Shown: positions 20,532-29,306 of the stretch, piece by piece | How positions within the stretch are numbered: the stretch's first letter is position 1 | How the letters are laid out: each line of letters begins with the position of its first letter | NCBI RefSeq assembly: GCF_018399035.1 | Contig: NZ_CP073760.1 | Coordinates: 3,910,001 to 3,974,000, forward strand | Source of the DNA: Thiocapsa sp. | Lineage (GTDB): Bacteria > Pseudomonadota > Gammaproteobacteria > Chromatiales > Chromatiaceae | Direction: 5' to 3' | Length of the DNA: 64,000 bases | Program-made: the position numbers and the translations under genes | The notes under the pieces: generated by a model | Told to the model about the DNA's origin: nothing | The model's database searches: none | Seen by the model: only the letters and a program-made list of their open reading frames with translations

Positions 20532-21278
20532 ATGACAAACACCTCTTCAAACGTCCTTGTGCGACCGTCCGGGCGCCGCCCCGACGAACTGCGCCCGATT
20601 CGATTGACACGCGGCTTCACCCGACATGCGGAAGGATCGGTTTTGGTCGAGTTCGGCGAGACGCGCGTGCTCTGCACCGCAAGCGTGGAGTCGCAGGTCC
20701 CGCCTTTTCTCAAGGGTCAGGGCAAGGGCTGGGTGACCGCCGAGTACGGGATGCTCCCGCGCGCAACCGACACACGCAGTCCGCGCGAGGCGGCGCGGGG
20801 CAAGCAGGGCGGCCGCACGCTCGAGATCCAGCGCCTGATCGGTCGGTCGCTGCGCGCGGCGATGGACCTGAGCGCACTCGGCGAGCGCTCGATCACGCTC
20901 GACTGTGATGTCCTGCAGGCCGACGGGGGCACCCGTACCGCCTCCATCACGGGTGCCTGGGTCGCCTTGCGCGACGCGATCGACGGGCTGCTGGCACGCG
21001 GAGAGATCACGACCGATCCGCTGCGCACGCAGATCGCCGCCGTCTCGGTCGGCATCCTGCAGGGTGTTGCGTTACTCGATCTCGATTACGCCGAGGATGC
21101 GGGCGCGCAGACCGACATGAACCTGGTGATGGACGGTGAAGGCCGCTTCGTCGAGGTGCAGGGGACCGCCGAGGGCGTGCCCTTCAGCCGGGCGGAGCTC
21201 GACGCACTCATCGCGATCGGCGCCGCCGGTATCCGCGAGATCCAGACCGCTCAGCGCGCCGCGCTGGAAGGCGCATGA
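20532..21278 (+). CDS. rph: Ribonuclease PH
   Basis: The 248-residue phosphate-dependent exoribonuclease trims tRNA 3' ends. It shows RPSGRRPDELRPI, FTRHAEGSVLVEFGETRVLC, the basic phosphate site TDTRSPREAARGKQGGRTLE and the catalytic DMNLVMDGEGRFVEVQGTAE. Length is normal. It lies between the kinase and rdgB genes, a widely conserved order. Confidence 0.97.
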   Translation: MTNTSSNVLVRPSGRRPDELRPIRLTRGFTRHAEGSVLVEFGETRVLCTASVESQVPPFLKGQGKGWVTAEYGMLPRATDTRSPREAARGKQGGRTLEIQRLIGRSLRAAMDLSALGERSITLDCDVLQADGGTRTASITGAWVALRDAIDGLLARGEITTDPLRTQIAAVSVGILQGVALLDLDYAEDAGAQTDMNLVMDGEGRFVEVQGTAEGVPFSRAELDALIAIGAAGIREIQTAQRAALEGA

Positions 21279-21318
21279 CAGGGGTGCCCGCACCCGATCC
21301 CTCGACAAGGAGAAACGC

Positions 21319-21942
21319 ATGAGTATCCCGCACGTCGGCGAGGCCCTCGTCCTGGCCAGCAACAACCCGGGAAAGGCCAGAGAGATCAACCAGCTGCTGC
21401 TGAGCGCCCGCATCAAGGCGGTTCCTCAGAGCGATTTTGCCGTGCCGGACGTCGCTGAGACGGGGCTGACCTTCGTGGAAAACGCCATCATCAAGGCGCG
21501 CCATGCCGCGCGCTACAGCGATCTCCCCGCCCTTGCCGACGATTCCGGCCTCGAGGTCGATGCACTCGACGGCGCGCCCGGCATCTACTCCGCGCGCTAT
21601 GCGGGACCCGGCGCATCCGATACCGCAAATCTGCAGAAGCTGTTGGCCGACCTGGAAGGGGTGGAAGAGTCCAAACGCACCGCCCGATTCCAGTGCGTCC
21701 TGGTCTATCTACGCCATCCCGCCGACCCCACACCGCTGATCTGCCAGGGCACCTGGGAAGGCTCGATCCTCGCCGCCCCGCGTGGCGAGCACGGCTTCGG
21801 GTACGACCCCGTCTTCTGGGTACCGACGCACGGGTGCAGCTCCGCGGAGCTGGATCCGCAGACCAAGAACCGGCTGAGTCACCGGGGTCAGGCGCTGCGT
21901 GCGCTGCAGACGCTCTTGGAGTCGGCCGGCGCCGACGTCTGA
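21319..21942 (+). CDS. rdgB: RdgB/HAM1 non-canonical purine NTP pyrophosphatase
   Basis: The 207-residue enzyme hydrolyses (d)ITP and XTP to monophosphates, keeping deaminated purines out of nucleic acids. Motifs are LASNNPGKAREI, ENAIIKARHAA, ADDSGLEVDAL and GFGYDPVFWVP. ATG 21319 follows AAGGAGA. It is 40 bp after rph and 11 bp before yggS. Confidence 0.97.
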   Translation: MSIPHVGEALVLASNNPGKAREINQLLLSARIKAVPQSDFAVPDVAETGLTFVENAIIKARHAARYSDLPALADDSGLEVDALDGAPGIYSARYAGPGASDTANLQKLLADLEGVEESKRTARFQCVLVYLRHPADPTPLICQGTWEGSILAAPRGEHGFGYDPVFWVPTHGCSSAELDPQTKNRLSHRGQALRALQTLLESAGADV

Positions 21943-21953
21943 AGGGCCGGACG

Positions 21954-22676
21954 ATGCAACCGCATGAGACGCTCGGCGACGACGACATCCAGGGGCGTTT
22001 GCGCGAGGTGCACGACCGCATCCGGGCCGCGGCCGAGCGGGCGCAGCGCCCGCCGGGCAGCGTCGCGCTGCTCGCCGTCAGCAAGACCCACGGCGCCGAG
22101 GCCGTGCGTGCGGCCTACGCCGCCGGTCACCGGGCATTCGGCGAGAGCTATGTGCAGGAGGCGATCGAGAAGATCGCGCTGCTCGGCGACTTGCCCGACA
22201 TCCAGTGGCATTTCATCGGCCGGATCCAGGCCAACAAGACCCGCCAGATCGCGGCCCACTTTGATTGGGTCCACGGTCTTTCCGATCCGGCTCACGCCCG
22301 TCGCCTGAGCGAGCAACGTCCGACCGACCTGGCGCCGCTAAAAGTCTGCATCCAGGTCAATGTCAGCGGCGAGATTACCAAGGGCGGTGTGGAGCCGGAC
22401 GCGGTCCCGGCCATGATCGCCGCCTGCGAGGCGCTGCCCGGCCTGGAGGTGTGTGGACTCATGACACTCCCGGCACCCGCCGAGGACGAAGACGCTCAAC
22501 GCACGCCGTTTCGCGCCCTGCGTCTGCTGCGCGATCGGCTGGCCACCCCGAGCCGCCCGCTTGCGTGTCTGTCGATGGGCATGTCCGACGACTTGGAGGC
22601 CGCGATCCTCGAAGGCGCGACCCTGGTTCGGGTCGGCACGGCAGTCTTCGGGCCGCGGCCGTATAATGTCGGCTGA
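21954..22676 (+). CDS. YggS/PLPBP family pyridoxal phosphate homeostasis protein
   Basis: The 240-residue PLP-binding protein keeps free vitamin B6 and amino-acid pools balanced. The PLP lysine is in LLAVSKTHGAEAV, and the family motifs FGESYVQEA, WHFIGRIQANKTR and CLSMGMSDDLEAAI are present. It lies upstream of proC as in E. coli and Pseudomonas, with repeat copy 3 placed between the two. Confidence 0.95.
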   Translation: MQPHETLGDDDIQGRLREVHDRIRAAAERAQRPPGSVALLAVSKTHGAEAVRAAYAAGHRAFGESYVQEAIEKIALLGDLPDIQWHFIGRIQANKTRQIAAHFDWVHGLSDPAHARRLSEQRPTDLAPLKVCIQVNVSGEITKGGVEPDAVPAMIAACEALPGLEVCGLMTLPAPAEDEDAQRTPFRALRLLRDRLATPSRPLACLSMGMSDDLEAAILEGATLVRVGTAVFGPRPYNVG

Positions 22677-22686
22677 TCGTTCCTCT

Positions 22687-22772
22687 TAAACCGCGCCGGC
22701 TCCGACAGTTGCCGGAGCTGGCGCGGCCAAGCCAATCCAACCAACGGCGTATACCGCACCGAGCGCGGTTTA
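22687..22772 (+). repeat. Dyad element, divergent B unit (copy 3, 86 bp)
   Basis: This B variant opens TAAACCGCGCCGGCTCC and closes GCGCGGTTTA. The middle differs from the common B form, matching copy 10 better. It lies 10 bp after the yggS stop and 25 bp before the proC start. Confidence 0.85.
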
Positions 22773-22797
22773 ACCTCCGATCTCTTTAGGGCTCGAC

Positions 22798-23628
22798 ATG
22801 ACGACAACCAGGATTGCCTTTATCGGTGGCGGCAACATGGCCACCAGTCTGATCGCCGGTCTCGTTGCCGACGGCTACGCGCCGGACTCGCTCCAAGTCG
22901 CCGATCCTAACCAGGATCGTCGCGAGATGTTGCAAACCCGCTACGGGGTTCGGGTCTTCGCCGACAATCGCGACGCGCTGGCCGACGCCGATACGCTCGT
23001 GCTCTGTGTCAAACCGCAGCTCGCCGCACAGGTCTGCACCGAGATCGCCGATGCCGCGTCCGCGCGTGCCCCGCTCGTGATCTCCATCATGGCCGGGGTG
23101 CCGGAGCAGGCGATTCAACGCTGGCTCGGGGGCACCTTGGCGGTCGTGCGCGCCATGCCCAACACGCCCGCGATGGTGCAGACGGGCGCGATCGGGCTGC
23201 ATGCCAGTCCGGAGGTCGGCGAAGAGGGCCGCAATCGCGCCGAGACCATTCTGCGTGCCGTCGGCCTGACCCGCTGGGTCGAGACCGAGGCCCAAATCGA
23301 CGCAGTGACCGCACTCTCGGGGAGTGGTCCGGCCTACTTCTTCCTCTTTATGGAGGCGCTGGAAGAGGCCGGCATCTCGCTGGGCCTGGACGCCGAGACC
23401 GCCCGACTCCTGACCATCCAAACCGCGCTGGGTGCGGCCAAGATGGCGGTGGAGAGCGAGGATACGCCCGGGCAGCTGCGCGAGCGTGTGACCTCGCCCG
23501 GCGGTACGACAGAGCGTGCGCTCGAGCACCTGCTCGAGGCCGATCTGCACGCCCTGATGAAGCGCGCCGCGCACGCCGCGCATGATCGTGCGGTCGAACT
23601 CTCACGGGACCTGTCGGAGCAAGCATGA
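22798..23628 (+). CDS. proC: Pyrroline-5-carboxylate reductase
   Basis: The 276-residue enzyme makes the last step of proline synthesis. It has the N-terminal Rossmann motif IAFIGGGNMATSLIAGL and the C-terminal signature ALSGSGPAYFFLFMEALEEA. It ends overlapping the yggT start (ATGA at 23625-23628). Confidence 0.97.
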   Translation: MTTTRIAFIGGGNMATSLIAGLVADGYAPDSLQVADPNQDRREMLQTRYGVRVFADNRDALADADTLVLCVKPQLAAQVCTEIADAASARAPLVISIMAGVPEQAIQRWLGGTLAVVRAMPNTPAMVQTGAIGLHASPEVGEEGRNRAETILRAVGLTRWVETEAQIDAVTALSGSGPAYFFLFMEALEEAGISLGLDAETARLLTIQTALGAAKMAVESEDTPGQLRERVTSPGGTTERALEHLLEADLHALMKRAAHAAHDRAVELSRDLSEQA

Positions 23629-24200
23629 GCGGTTCCTATCTGACCAACCCGACCGTTTTTCTGATCCAAACCCTCTTCGGGCTCTATATCACCCTGGTCG
23701 CGATCCGCTTCCTGCTGCAATGGGCGCGGGCCGACTTCTACAATCCGATCTCGCAGTTCGTGGTCAAGCTGACCTCGCCCGTGCTGCGCCCGCTGCGTCA
23801 GGTGATCCCGGGCTATGCCGGCATGGATCTGGCCGCCTTGGCGCTGGCCTGGCTGCTCAAATCCGTCGAGCTGGCCCTGCTGGTTCTGGTGCTGGGGCTG
23901 AACGTCTCGCTCTTCGGTGCGCTGGGTTGGGCGGTACCTGCGGTCATCCAGCTCTTCATCAACATCTTTCTGTTCGGGATCCTGATTCGCGTCATCCTGA
24001 GCTGGGTCAATCCGGACCCCTACAATCCCGCTGTGGCACTCCTGACGCGCCTGACGGATCCGATCATGCGCCCGGCACAGCGGCTGATTCAGCCGATCGG
24101 CGGGATCGACCTCTCGCCCATGGCGGTGATCATCGGGTTGATCCTGCTCGAGATGCTGCTGATTCCGCCGCTGAAGTGGCTGGTCGGCAGCCCCTTCTGA
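23625..24200 (+). CDS. YggT family membrane protein
   Basis: The 191-residue protein consists of two tandem YGGT domains, each with two hydrophobic helices (LFGLYITLVAIRFLLQW and NIFLFGILIRVILSW) followed by DFYNP/DPYNP and a PLRQ/PAQR region. The family is linked to membrane integrity or osmotic tolerance and usually sits between proC and yggU, as here. Its start overlaps the proC stop. Confidence 0.92.
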   Translation: MSGSYLTNPTVFLIQTLFGLYITLVAIRFLLQWARADFYNPISQFVVKLTSPVLRPLRQVIPGYAGMDLAALALAWLLKSVELALLVLVLGLNVSLFGALGWAVPAVIQLFINIFLFGILIRVILSWVNPDPYNPAVALLTRLTDPIMRPAQRLIQPIGGIDLSPMAVIIGLILLEMLLIPPLKWLVGSPF

Positions 24201-24227
24201 GCCTGCACGAACCGCCCGTCAGGCGGA

Positions 24228-24524
24228 ATGACCTGGTCCCGTTGGGATGGCGAGGACTTGGAGCTGGCGCTGCGGGTGAAACCGCGCGCACCCAAGGACG
24301 CCTTTATCGGGCCGGATGGGGATCATTATCGGGTTGCCATCAAGGCACCCCCGGTCGAGGGCAAGGGCAATGCGGCACTGCGGAGGTTCATCGCGGATAC
24401 CTTCGGTGTCGCGCCGTCCAAGGTGTCCCTCATCGGCGGCGAGCAGTCGCGATACAAGCGGCTGCGGATTCAGGCGCCGCGGACATTTCCGATTCCGGTT
24501 GCCGATAAACCGCGCTCGCAGTGA
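24228..24524 (+). CDS. DUF167/YggU family protein
   Basis: The 98-residue protein matches the small YggU family: LALRVKPRAPKDAF, the conserved IKAPPVEGKGNAALRRFIAD, and SRYKRLRI. Its function is unknown. AGGCGG precedes the ATG. It follows yggT by 27 bp in the usual conserved order. Confidence 0.93.
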   Translation: MTWSRWDGEDLELALRVKPRAPKDAFIGPDGDHYRVAIKAPPVEGKGNAALRRFIADTFGVAPSKVSLIGGEQSRYKRLRIQAPRTFPIPVADKPRSQ

Positions 24525-24571
24525 CCTGTGCTGTCGCGCGGCGCGAGCGCGGTCTAGCGTTTTTTGACTTC

Positions 24572-24656
24572 TGAACCGCGTCTTCTGTGACGGTCGTTGA
24601 TTCATGTGCGTCCGAGCCCACGTGCTGATAACGCATGTCGCAACGGACGCGGTTCA
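24572..24656 (+). repeat. Dyad element, divergent A-like unit (copy 4, 85 bp)
   Basis: The ends read TGAACCGCGTC and GACGCGGTTCA, a G/C-substituted version of the TAAACC ends, and the length is the same 85 bp. Paired end changes (TGAACC with GGTTCA) keep the dyad intact. It lies between yggU and the DUF4426 gene. Confidence 0.7.
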
Positions 24657-24682
24657 TCTCATCCGCCAAACGAGGTTTAACC

Positions 24683-25129
24683 ATGATCATTCAACGGACG
24701 CTCGGGATCCTGATTACCGCCGGACTGCTCGCCGCACAAAGCGTTTCGGCTGAGGGTCCGGTCACGGCCGGCGACTACAGCATCTTCGCCAACGCCATGA
24801 CGGCCGAGACGCTCAACCCCGAGATCGCGGATCTCTACCGGATCCAGCGCAGCAAGCTCAACGGCGTGCTGACCGTCTCGGTGGTCAAGCCGCACCCGGA
24901 TGGGACGCGTGAAAACGTCCCCGCGCGCGTCGACGCCACCGCACGCACCGGCGATATGCCCGCAAGCGTGATCCCCATGCGCGAGATCCGCGTCGGCGCA
25001 GGCGTCTCCTATGTCGGCCAGTTTCCGATCGCGAATCTCCAGATCGTCGATTTCGAGATCCAGGTGACCCCGCCGGGCGGCGCCGAGCCCGTGGCGATCG
25101 ATCTCCAGCAGCAGTTCTTCACCGATTAA
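24683..25129 (+). CDS. DUF4426 periplasmic protein
   Basis: The 148-residue protein has a signal peptide (cut near SVSAEG) and the DUF4426 text YSIFANAMTAETLNPEIADL and VGQFPIANLQIVDFEIQV. The family is found downstream of yggU in gammaproteobacteria; its function is unknown. The stop TAA at 25127-25129 is the first triplet of repeat copy 5. Confidence 0.88.
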   Translation: MIIQRTLGILITAGLLAAQSVSAEGPVTAGDYSIFANAMTAETLNPEIADLYRIQRSKLNGVLTVSVVKPHPDGTRENVPARVDATARTGDMPASVIPMREIRVGAGVSYVGQFPIANLQIVDFEIQVTPPGGAEPVAIDLQQQFFTD

Positions 25130-25223
25130 ACCGCGTCTCGGCGCGACAGGAGAGGCTTGAGTTGAAGCGGACGGATGCGGCCGCCAACAAACCTTTGAGC
25201 GGACGCGGTTTAATAGCGGTTTA
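25127..25223 (-). repeat. Dyad element, divergent A-like unit with a doubled end (copy 5)
   Basis: The unit 25127-25212 is bounded by TAAACCGCGTC and GACGCGGTTTA. An extra AGCGGTTTA follows to 25223. Both neighbouring genes, convergent DUF4426 and TauE, end with a TAA supplied by this element. Confidence 0.8.
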
Positions 25224-25907
25224 ATAGAGCTGCCAGAGGGCGTAGAGGCCGAAGCCGATAACCAGCAGCCCGGCGACTTGCTTGACCCAAACGCGCTCGG
25301 AGATGCGTGCGGCGGCGCCGGCCAGGAGGCCGATGCCGAGGAGGTTCGGGAGCGTGCCGGCGCCGAAGGCCAGCATCACGAGCGCCCCGTCCAGGACGCT
25401 TCCGGTGGCGACCGCGGTAATGAGGACGCTGTAGACGAGGCCGCAGGGGATCCAGGCCCAGAGATAGCCGAGGGCCGCGGCCTGCAGCGGGGTGCGGACC
25501 GGCAGGACGCGTCGACCCAGTGGCTCGAGACGCCGCCAGAGCACGGCGCCGGCCCGCTCGACCACGGCGATGAGACGCCACCAGCCACCGAGATAGAGCC
25601 CGAGCAGGATCATCACGACCCCGGCGAGGCCGTAAAGGACGCGCTGCATGATCTGAAAGGCGTCGAGCTGGAGCAGCAGGGCGCCGAGTCCGCCGAACAA
25701 GGCGCCGGCAGTGGCGTAGCCGGCGATGCGCGCCAGGTTGTAGGTCACCTGATAGGGCAGCATCAGCAAAGGGTCGCGACGGATCCGCGGGTCCAGACCT
25801 AAGGTCAAGGAGCCGACCAGGCCGCCGCACATGGACAGACAATGGACGCCGCCCAAGAGGCCGACCAGAAAGGCGGTCAGGTAGATCCCAAGCGGTGTCT
25901 CGATCAT
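25221..25907 (-). CDS. Sulfite exporter TauE/SafE-like (CcoS-cluster type) membrane protein
   Basis: The 228-residue protein has six to seven hydrophobic segments and the family signatures LVGLLGGVHCLSMCGGLVG near the N-terminus and LWAWIPCGLVYSVL in the middle. These HCxxMCGG and PCGLVY motifs mark the DsbD-like TauE/SafE group often found beside cytochrome cbb3 oxidase genes and linked to metal or thiol handling. No cbb3 genes are in this window. Its stop is provided by repeat copy 5. Confidence 0.88.
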   Translation of the reverse strand: MIETPLGIYLTAFLVGLLGGVHCLSMCGGLVGSLTLGLDPRIRRDPLLMLPYQVTYNLARIAGYATAGALFGGLGALLLQLDAFQIMQRVLYGLAGVVMILLGLYLGGWWRLIAVVERAGAVLWRRLEPLGRRVLPVRTPLQAAALGYLWAWIPCGLVYSVLITAVATGSVLDGALVMLAFGAGTLPNLLGIGLLAGAAARISERVWVKQVAGLLVIGFGLYALWQLY

Positions 25908-25922
25908 GCACGGTGTCTCATC

Positions 25923-26007
25923 TAAACCGCGCCCGGCGCGGTATGCGATGTTTTTGGATGGGATCGGCCCCGGCAGACTTGACGACCGTCGGAGCCGGCG
26001 CGGTTTA
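25923..26007 (-). repeat. Dyad element, single B unit (copy 6, 85 bp)
   Basis: Bounded by TAAACCGCGCC and GGCGCGGTTTA. It lies between the start of the TauE gene and pyrE, and a few spacer-like bases (GAATATTTTT) follow the right end. Confidence 0.9.
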
Positions 26008-26064
26008 GAATATTTTTGAGCCGTTCCCTCGGCAATCAGCTTACCGGTTCGAAAGGAACCCCGT

Positions 26065-26706
26065 ATGAAAGATTACCAACGCGAATTTTTGGCCTTCGCC
26101 GCCGAGATCGGCGCATTGCGCTTCGGCGACTTCACGCTCAAGTCCGGACGCCAAAGCCCTTACTTCTTCAATGCCGGGCTCTTCAACACGGGCGAGCGGC
26201 TGTCCCGGCTCGGAAGCGCCTACGCGCGCTGCATCCTGGATGCCGCCCCGGCCTTCGACGTGCTGTTCGGGCCGGCCTACAAGGGCATTCCGTTGGCGGC
26301 AGCGACCAGCATCGCACTCGCCGCGCAATCCGGCCGAGACACCGCCTACGCCTTCAACCGCAAGGAGCTCAAGGATCACGGCGAGGGCGGTCTGATCGTC
26401 GGCAGCGCCTTGGCCGGGCGCATCCTCATCATCGACGATGTCATTACCGCGGGCACCTCGGTGCGTGAATCCGTTCAGATCATCCGCGATGCCGGGGCCG
26501 AGCCGGCAGGCGTCGTGATCGCGCTCGATCGGCAGGAGCAGGGCCAGGACGGGCGTTCGGCCGTCGCCGAGGTGACCGCAACCTTCGGCATCCCCGTCTA
26601 TAGCATCGTCAGTCTGAACGACCTGATCGCCTACATCGAAGAACAACCCCAACTCGACGCCTTCGCCGACGCCGTCCGCGCATATCGAGAGCGCTACGGC
26701 ATTTAA
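26065..26706 (+). CDS. pyrE: Orotate phosphoribosyltransferase
   Basis: The 213-residue enzyme makes orotidine monophosphate in pyrimidine synthesis. It shows FGDFTLKSGRQSPYFFN at the N-terminus, GPAYKGIPLA, and the PRPP site ILIIDDVITAGTSVRES. The ending ...YRERYGI is followed by TAA, which is the first triplet of repeat copy 7. AAGGAA lies upstream of the ATG. Confidence 0.97.
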   Translation: MKDYQREFLAFAAEIGALRFGDFTLKSGRQSPYFFNAGLFNTGERLSRLGSAYARCILDAAPAFDVLFGPAYKGIPLAAATSIALAAQSGRDTAYAFNRKELKDHGEGGLIVGSALAGRILIIDDVITAGTSVRESVQIIRDAGAEPAGVVIALDRQEQGQDGRSAVAEVTATFGIPVYSIVSLNDLIAYIEEQPQLDAFADAVRAYRERYGI

Positions 26707-26896
26707 ACCGCGTCCAGAGCGAGATGCTCACTTTCGAGTGAGTTCGACGTTTGGTGAATCCACGACCCTTAGCGGGGGACGTGGTTTAAAATTTGATATT
26801 TTTTAATACTTTAAACCGCGCAGGCTCCAGCGGCTCTGAAATCCGCCGGGGCCGATCCCATCCAAAAACATCGCATACCGCACTGGGCGCGGTTTA
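26704..26896 (+). repeat. Full compound dyad element A-spacer-B (copy 7, 193 bp)
   Basis: Unit A is 26704-26788 and unit B 26812-26896, each 85 bp, with a 23-bp AT spacer. The outer ends are related (TAAACCGCGTCCAGAGCG versus TAAACCGCGCCCAGTGCG reversed), giving the compound its own longer terminal repeat. Unit A contains the perfect hairpin GCTCACT-TTCG-AGTGAG region. Confidence 0.93.
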
Positions 26897-26900
26897 ACCT

Positions 26901-26963
26901 GAACCCCGAACCCTGAACCCCGAACCCCGAACCCCGAACCCCGAACCCCGAACCCCGAACCCC
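26901..26963 (+). repeat. Tandem heptamer GAACCCC, 9 copies
   Basis: Nine uninterrupted 7-bp units, one of them GAACCCT. The array starts 5 bp after repeat copy 7 and stops just before the end of argB. A second array of the same heptamer occurs at 36581. Confidence 0.95.
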
Positions 26964-26966
26964 ACC

Positions 26967-27863
26967 TCACCGACTGCGAATCAGCGTCCCAACACCCTCA
27001 TCCGTGAAGAGATCGAGCATGACCGCGTGCTCGACCCGACCGTCGATGATATGCGCCGACCTCACACCGCCATGCACCGCATCGAGCGCGCACTGCACCT
27101 TCGGCAGCATACCGCCCGCGATCACGCCGTCCTTGATCAAGGCGTGGACACGGCCGACATCCAACTCCGTGATCAGGTTGCCCTCGGCATCGAGCAAGCC
27201 GGCCGTATTGGTCAGGAGCAGGAGCTTCTCGGCCTTGAGCACCTCGGCGATCTTACCCGCGACCAGATCGGCGTTGATGTTGTAGGAGCGACCGTCCTCG
27301 CCGACCCCGATCGGGGCGATGACCGGGATGAAGTCGCCTTCGACCAGCATGTGGACGACTGAGGCGTCGATACTTTCGACCTCGCCGACATGGCCGATGT
27401 CGATGATCTCCGTGGCCTCCAACTCGGGCGCATCGCGGCGCAGCAGGAGCTTGCGCGCGCGGATCAGGTCGCCGTCCTTGCCGGTGAGGCCGACCGCCGA
27501 GCCGCCGTGTCGGTTGATGAAGTTGACGATCTCTTTGTTCACCAACCCGCCGAGAACCATCTCGACCACGTCCATGGTCTCGTCGTCCGTCACCCGCATG
27601 CCTTGAACGAACTCGCTCGCCTTGCCGAGTCGTTTGAGCAGCGAGCCGATCTGCGGCCCGCCGCCATGCACGATCACGGGATTCACCCCGACCATCTTCA
27701 TGAGGACCACATCGCGCGCGAAGCCCTGCTTTAGATTCTCGTCCACCATGGCGTTGCCGCCGTATTTGATCACGATGGTCTTGCCGCGGAAGCGCCGGAT
27801 ATAGGGCAGCGCCTCGATCAGGACGTGGGCGATGGTGTGGGCACGTTCGTTGAGGATGGACAT
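26967..27863 (-). CDS. argB: Acetylglutamate kinase
   Basis: The 298-residue enzyme phosphorylates N-acetylglutamate in arginine synthesis. Motifs are TIVIKYGGNAM, PVIVHGGGPQIGSLLKRLG, NINADLVAGKIAEVL and the C-terminal IIDGRVEHAVMLDLFTDEGV typical of arginine-sensitive hexameric forms. It closes the conserved coaBC-dut-algC-argB gene order. Confidence 0.97.
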   Translation of the reverse strand: MSILNERAHTIAHVLIEALPYIRRFRGKTIVIKYGGNAMVDENLKQGFARDVVLMKMVGVNPVIVHGGGPQIGSLLKRLGKASEFVQGMRVTDDETMDVVEMVLGGLVNKEIVNFINRHGGSAVGLTGKDGDLIRARKLLLRRDAPELEATEIIDIGHVGEVESIDASVVHMLVEGDFIPVIAPIGVGEDGRSYNINADLVAGKIAEVLKAEKLLLLTNTAGLLDAEGNLITELDVGRVHALIKDGVIAGGMLPKVQCALDAVHGGVRSAHIIDGRVEHAVMLDLFTDEGVGTLIRSR

Positions 27864-27901
27864 GGCTTGGAATCGCTCGGATTGGAATGGGTCGGAATGG
27901 A

Positions 27902-29293
27902 TCAAAAGGGCAGCGCCAGGCCGGGCGCTGCCTCGGCCATGAGCAGGCGAAACCGCTCCTGCATGGCCCGAAGTGCGGCCGGGTCGTCGCCTTCGAAGCG
28001 AAAAACCAGCTTGGGCAAGGTGTTCGATGCGCGCACCAAACCCCAGGCGGCCGGCCCATCGAGCCGCAGACCGTCGATGGTCTGCACCGTCAAATCCTCG
28101 ACGCGATCGGCCAGCAGGATCACCCGCGTCATGATCCGCTCGGCATCGCCCTCGGGCAACGGCAAGGGCAGCTCGGGTGTGGCGATGCCGCCGGGAAAGG
28201 CGCGGAAGACCGCGTCCGTGGGGCGAGGATCCTGCGACAGGATCTCCAGGAGCCGCGCGCCGGCATAGAGTGCGTCGTCGAAGCCGAGCCAGCGCTCCTT
28301 GAGCATAATGTGCCCGCTCAGCTCGCCGGCAATCTGTGCATCGGATTCGCGTAGCCGGGCCTTCAGCGGCGCATGTCCGGAGCGCCACGGTACCGGGCGA
28401 CCGCCCGCGCGACGGATCACCTCGGCGAGATGGGCCGTGCATTTGACGTCGAAGACGATCTCGCTCCCCGGATGCCGGGTCAGGATATCGACGGCGAGAC
28501 ACATGAGGACCCGGTCGGCCGCGATGAAGCCGCCGCCGGAATCGATCACACCCAGGCGATCACCGTCACCGTCGAACCCGAGACCAAAATCGGCACCCTC
28601 CAGCACCACCCGCGCAGAGAGCACCCGGAGACACTCGGGGCGGGCCGGATCCGGAACACGCTCGCCCATCCCGGCGGCCGGGTCGCAATCGAGCGTGACA
28701 ACCTCGCAGCCGAGCGCGCGAAAGACGGCCGGCGCGAGCGCCGAAACGGTCGCGTTGCCGCAGTCCAGCACGAGCCGCATGGGCCGGGCAACGCGGATAT
28801 CGCGGACGATGCGCTCGCGGTAGCGCTCGGAGATGTCGCGCTCGATGAGACCACCGGCCCCGCTGGTCAGGTCGCCATGAAGGATGCGCCGCCGCAGGTC
28901 CTGAATCGTCGCCGCATCCGCGCTCGTGCCGCCGAAGACGACCTTGACTCCATTGTAATCGGGCGGATTGTGGCTGGCGGTGACGATCGCCCCGGCGTAG
29001 GGGCCGGCCTCGCAGCAGGCGAAATAGACCAGAGGCGTCGGGGCGATGCCGAGGTCGACGACGTCGATCCCGGCGGCGCGGATCCCGGCGATCAACGCCA
29101 TGGTCAGGGTCGGACTGGAGGCGCGGCAGTCGCGTCCGACCATGACCGTGCGATCGTCGCGCGCAGCGGCCTCGCTGCCGATCGCCCGACCGATCGAACG
29201 CATGATCTCGGGCGTCAATTGGCGCTCGAGGATGCCGCGGATGTCGTAGGCGCGGAAGATCTCGGGCGGCGCGGCGGGGGTGACCTCGACCAT
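27902..29293 (-). CDS. algC: Phosphomannomutase/phosphoglucomutase
   Basis: The 463-residue enzyme interconverts hexose 6- and 1-phosphates for nucleotide-sugar and exopolysaccharide synthesis. FRAYDIRGI opens the protein, the phosphoserine loop is IVTASHNPPDYNG, the metal loop is GFDGDGDRLGV, and the sugar-binding loop GELSGHIMLKERW follows. Length and all four domains match AlgC. It lies between dut and argB as in Pseudomonas. Confidence 0.94.
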   Translation of the reverse strand: MVEVTPAAPPEIFRAYDIRGILERQLTPEIMRSIGRAIGSEAAARDDRTVMVGRDCRASSPTLTMALIAGIRAAGIDVVDLGIAPTPLVYFACCEAGPYAGAIVTASHNPPDYNGVKVVFGGTSADAATIQDLRRRILHGDLTSGAGGLIERDISERYRERIVRDIRVARPMRLVLDCGNATVSALAPAVFRALGCEVVTLDCDPAAGMGERVPDPARPECLRVLSARVVLEGADFGLGFDGDGDRLGVIDSGGGFIAADRVLMCLAVDILTRHPGSEIVFDVKCTAHLAEVIRRAGGRPVPWRSGHAPLKARLRESDAQIAGELSGHIMLKERWLGFDDALYAGARLLEILSQDPRPTDAVFRAFPGGIATPELPLPLPEGDAERIMTRVILLADRVEDLTVQTIDGLRLDGPAAWGLVRASNTLPKLVFRFEGDDPAALRAMQERFRLLMAEAAPGLALPF

Positions 29294-29306
29294 GGGCGGC
29301 GGCGTG

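Noticed and set aside
26704..26963. CRISPR-like array (repeats next to tandem units)
   Set aside because: The dyad units are not evenly spaced with unique spacers, the heptamers have no spacers, and no cas gene is present.
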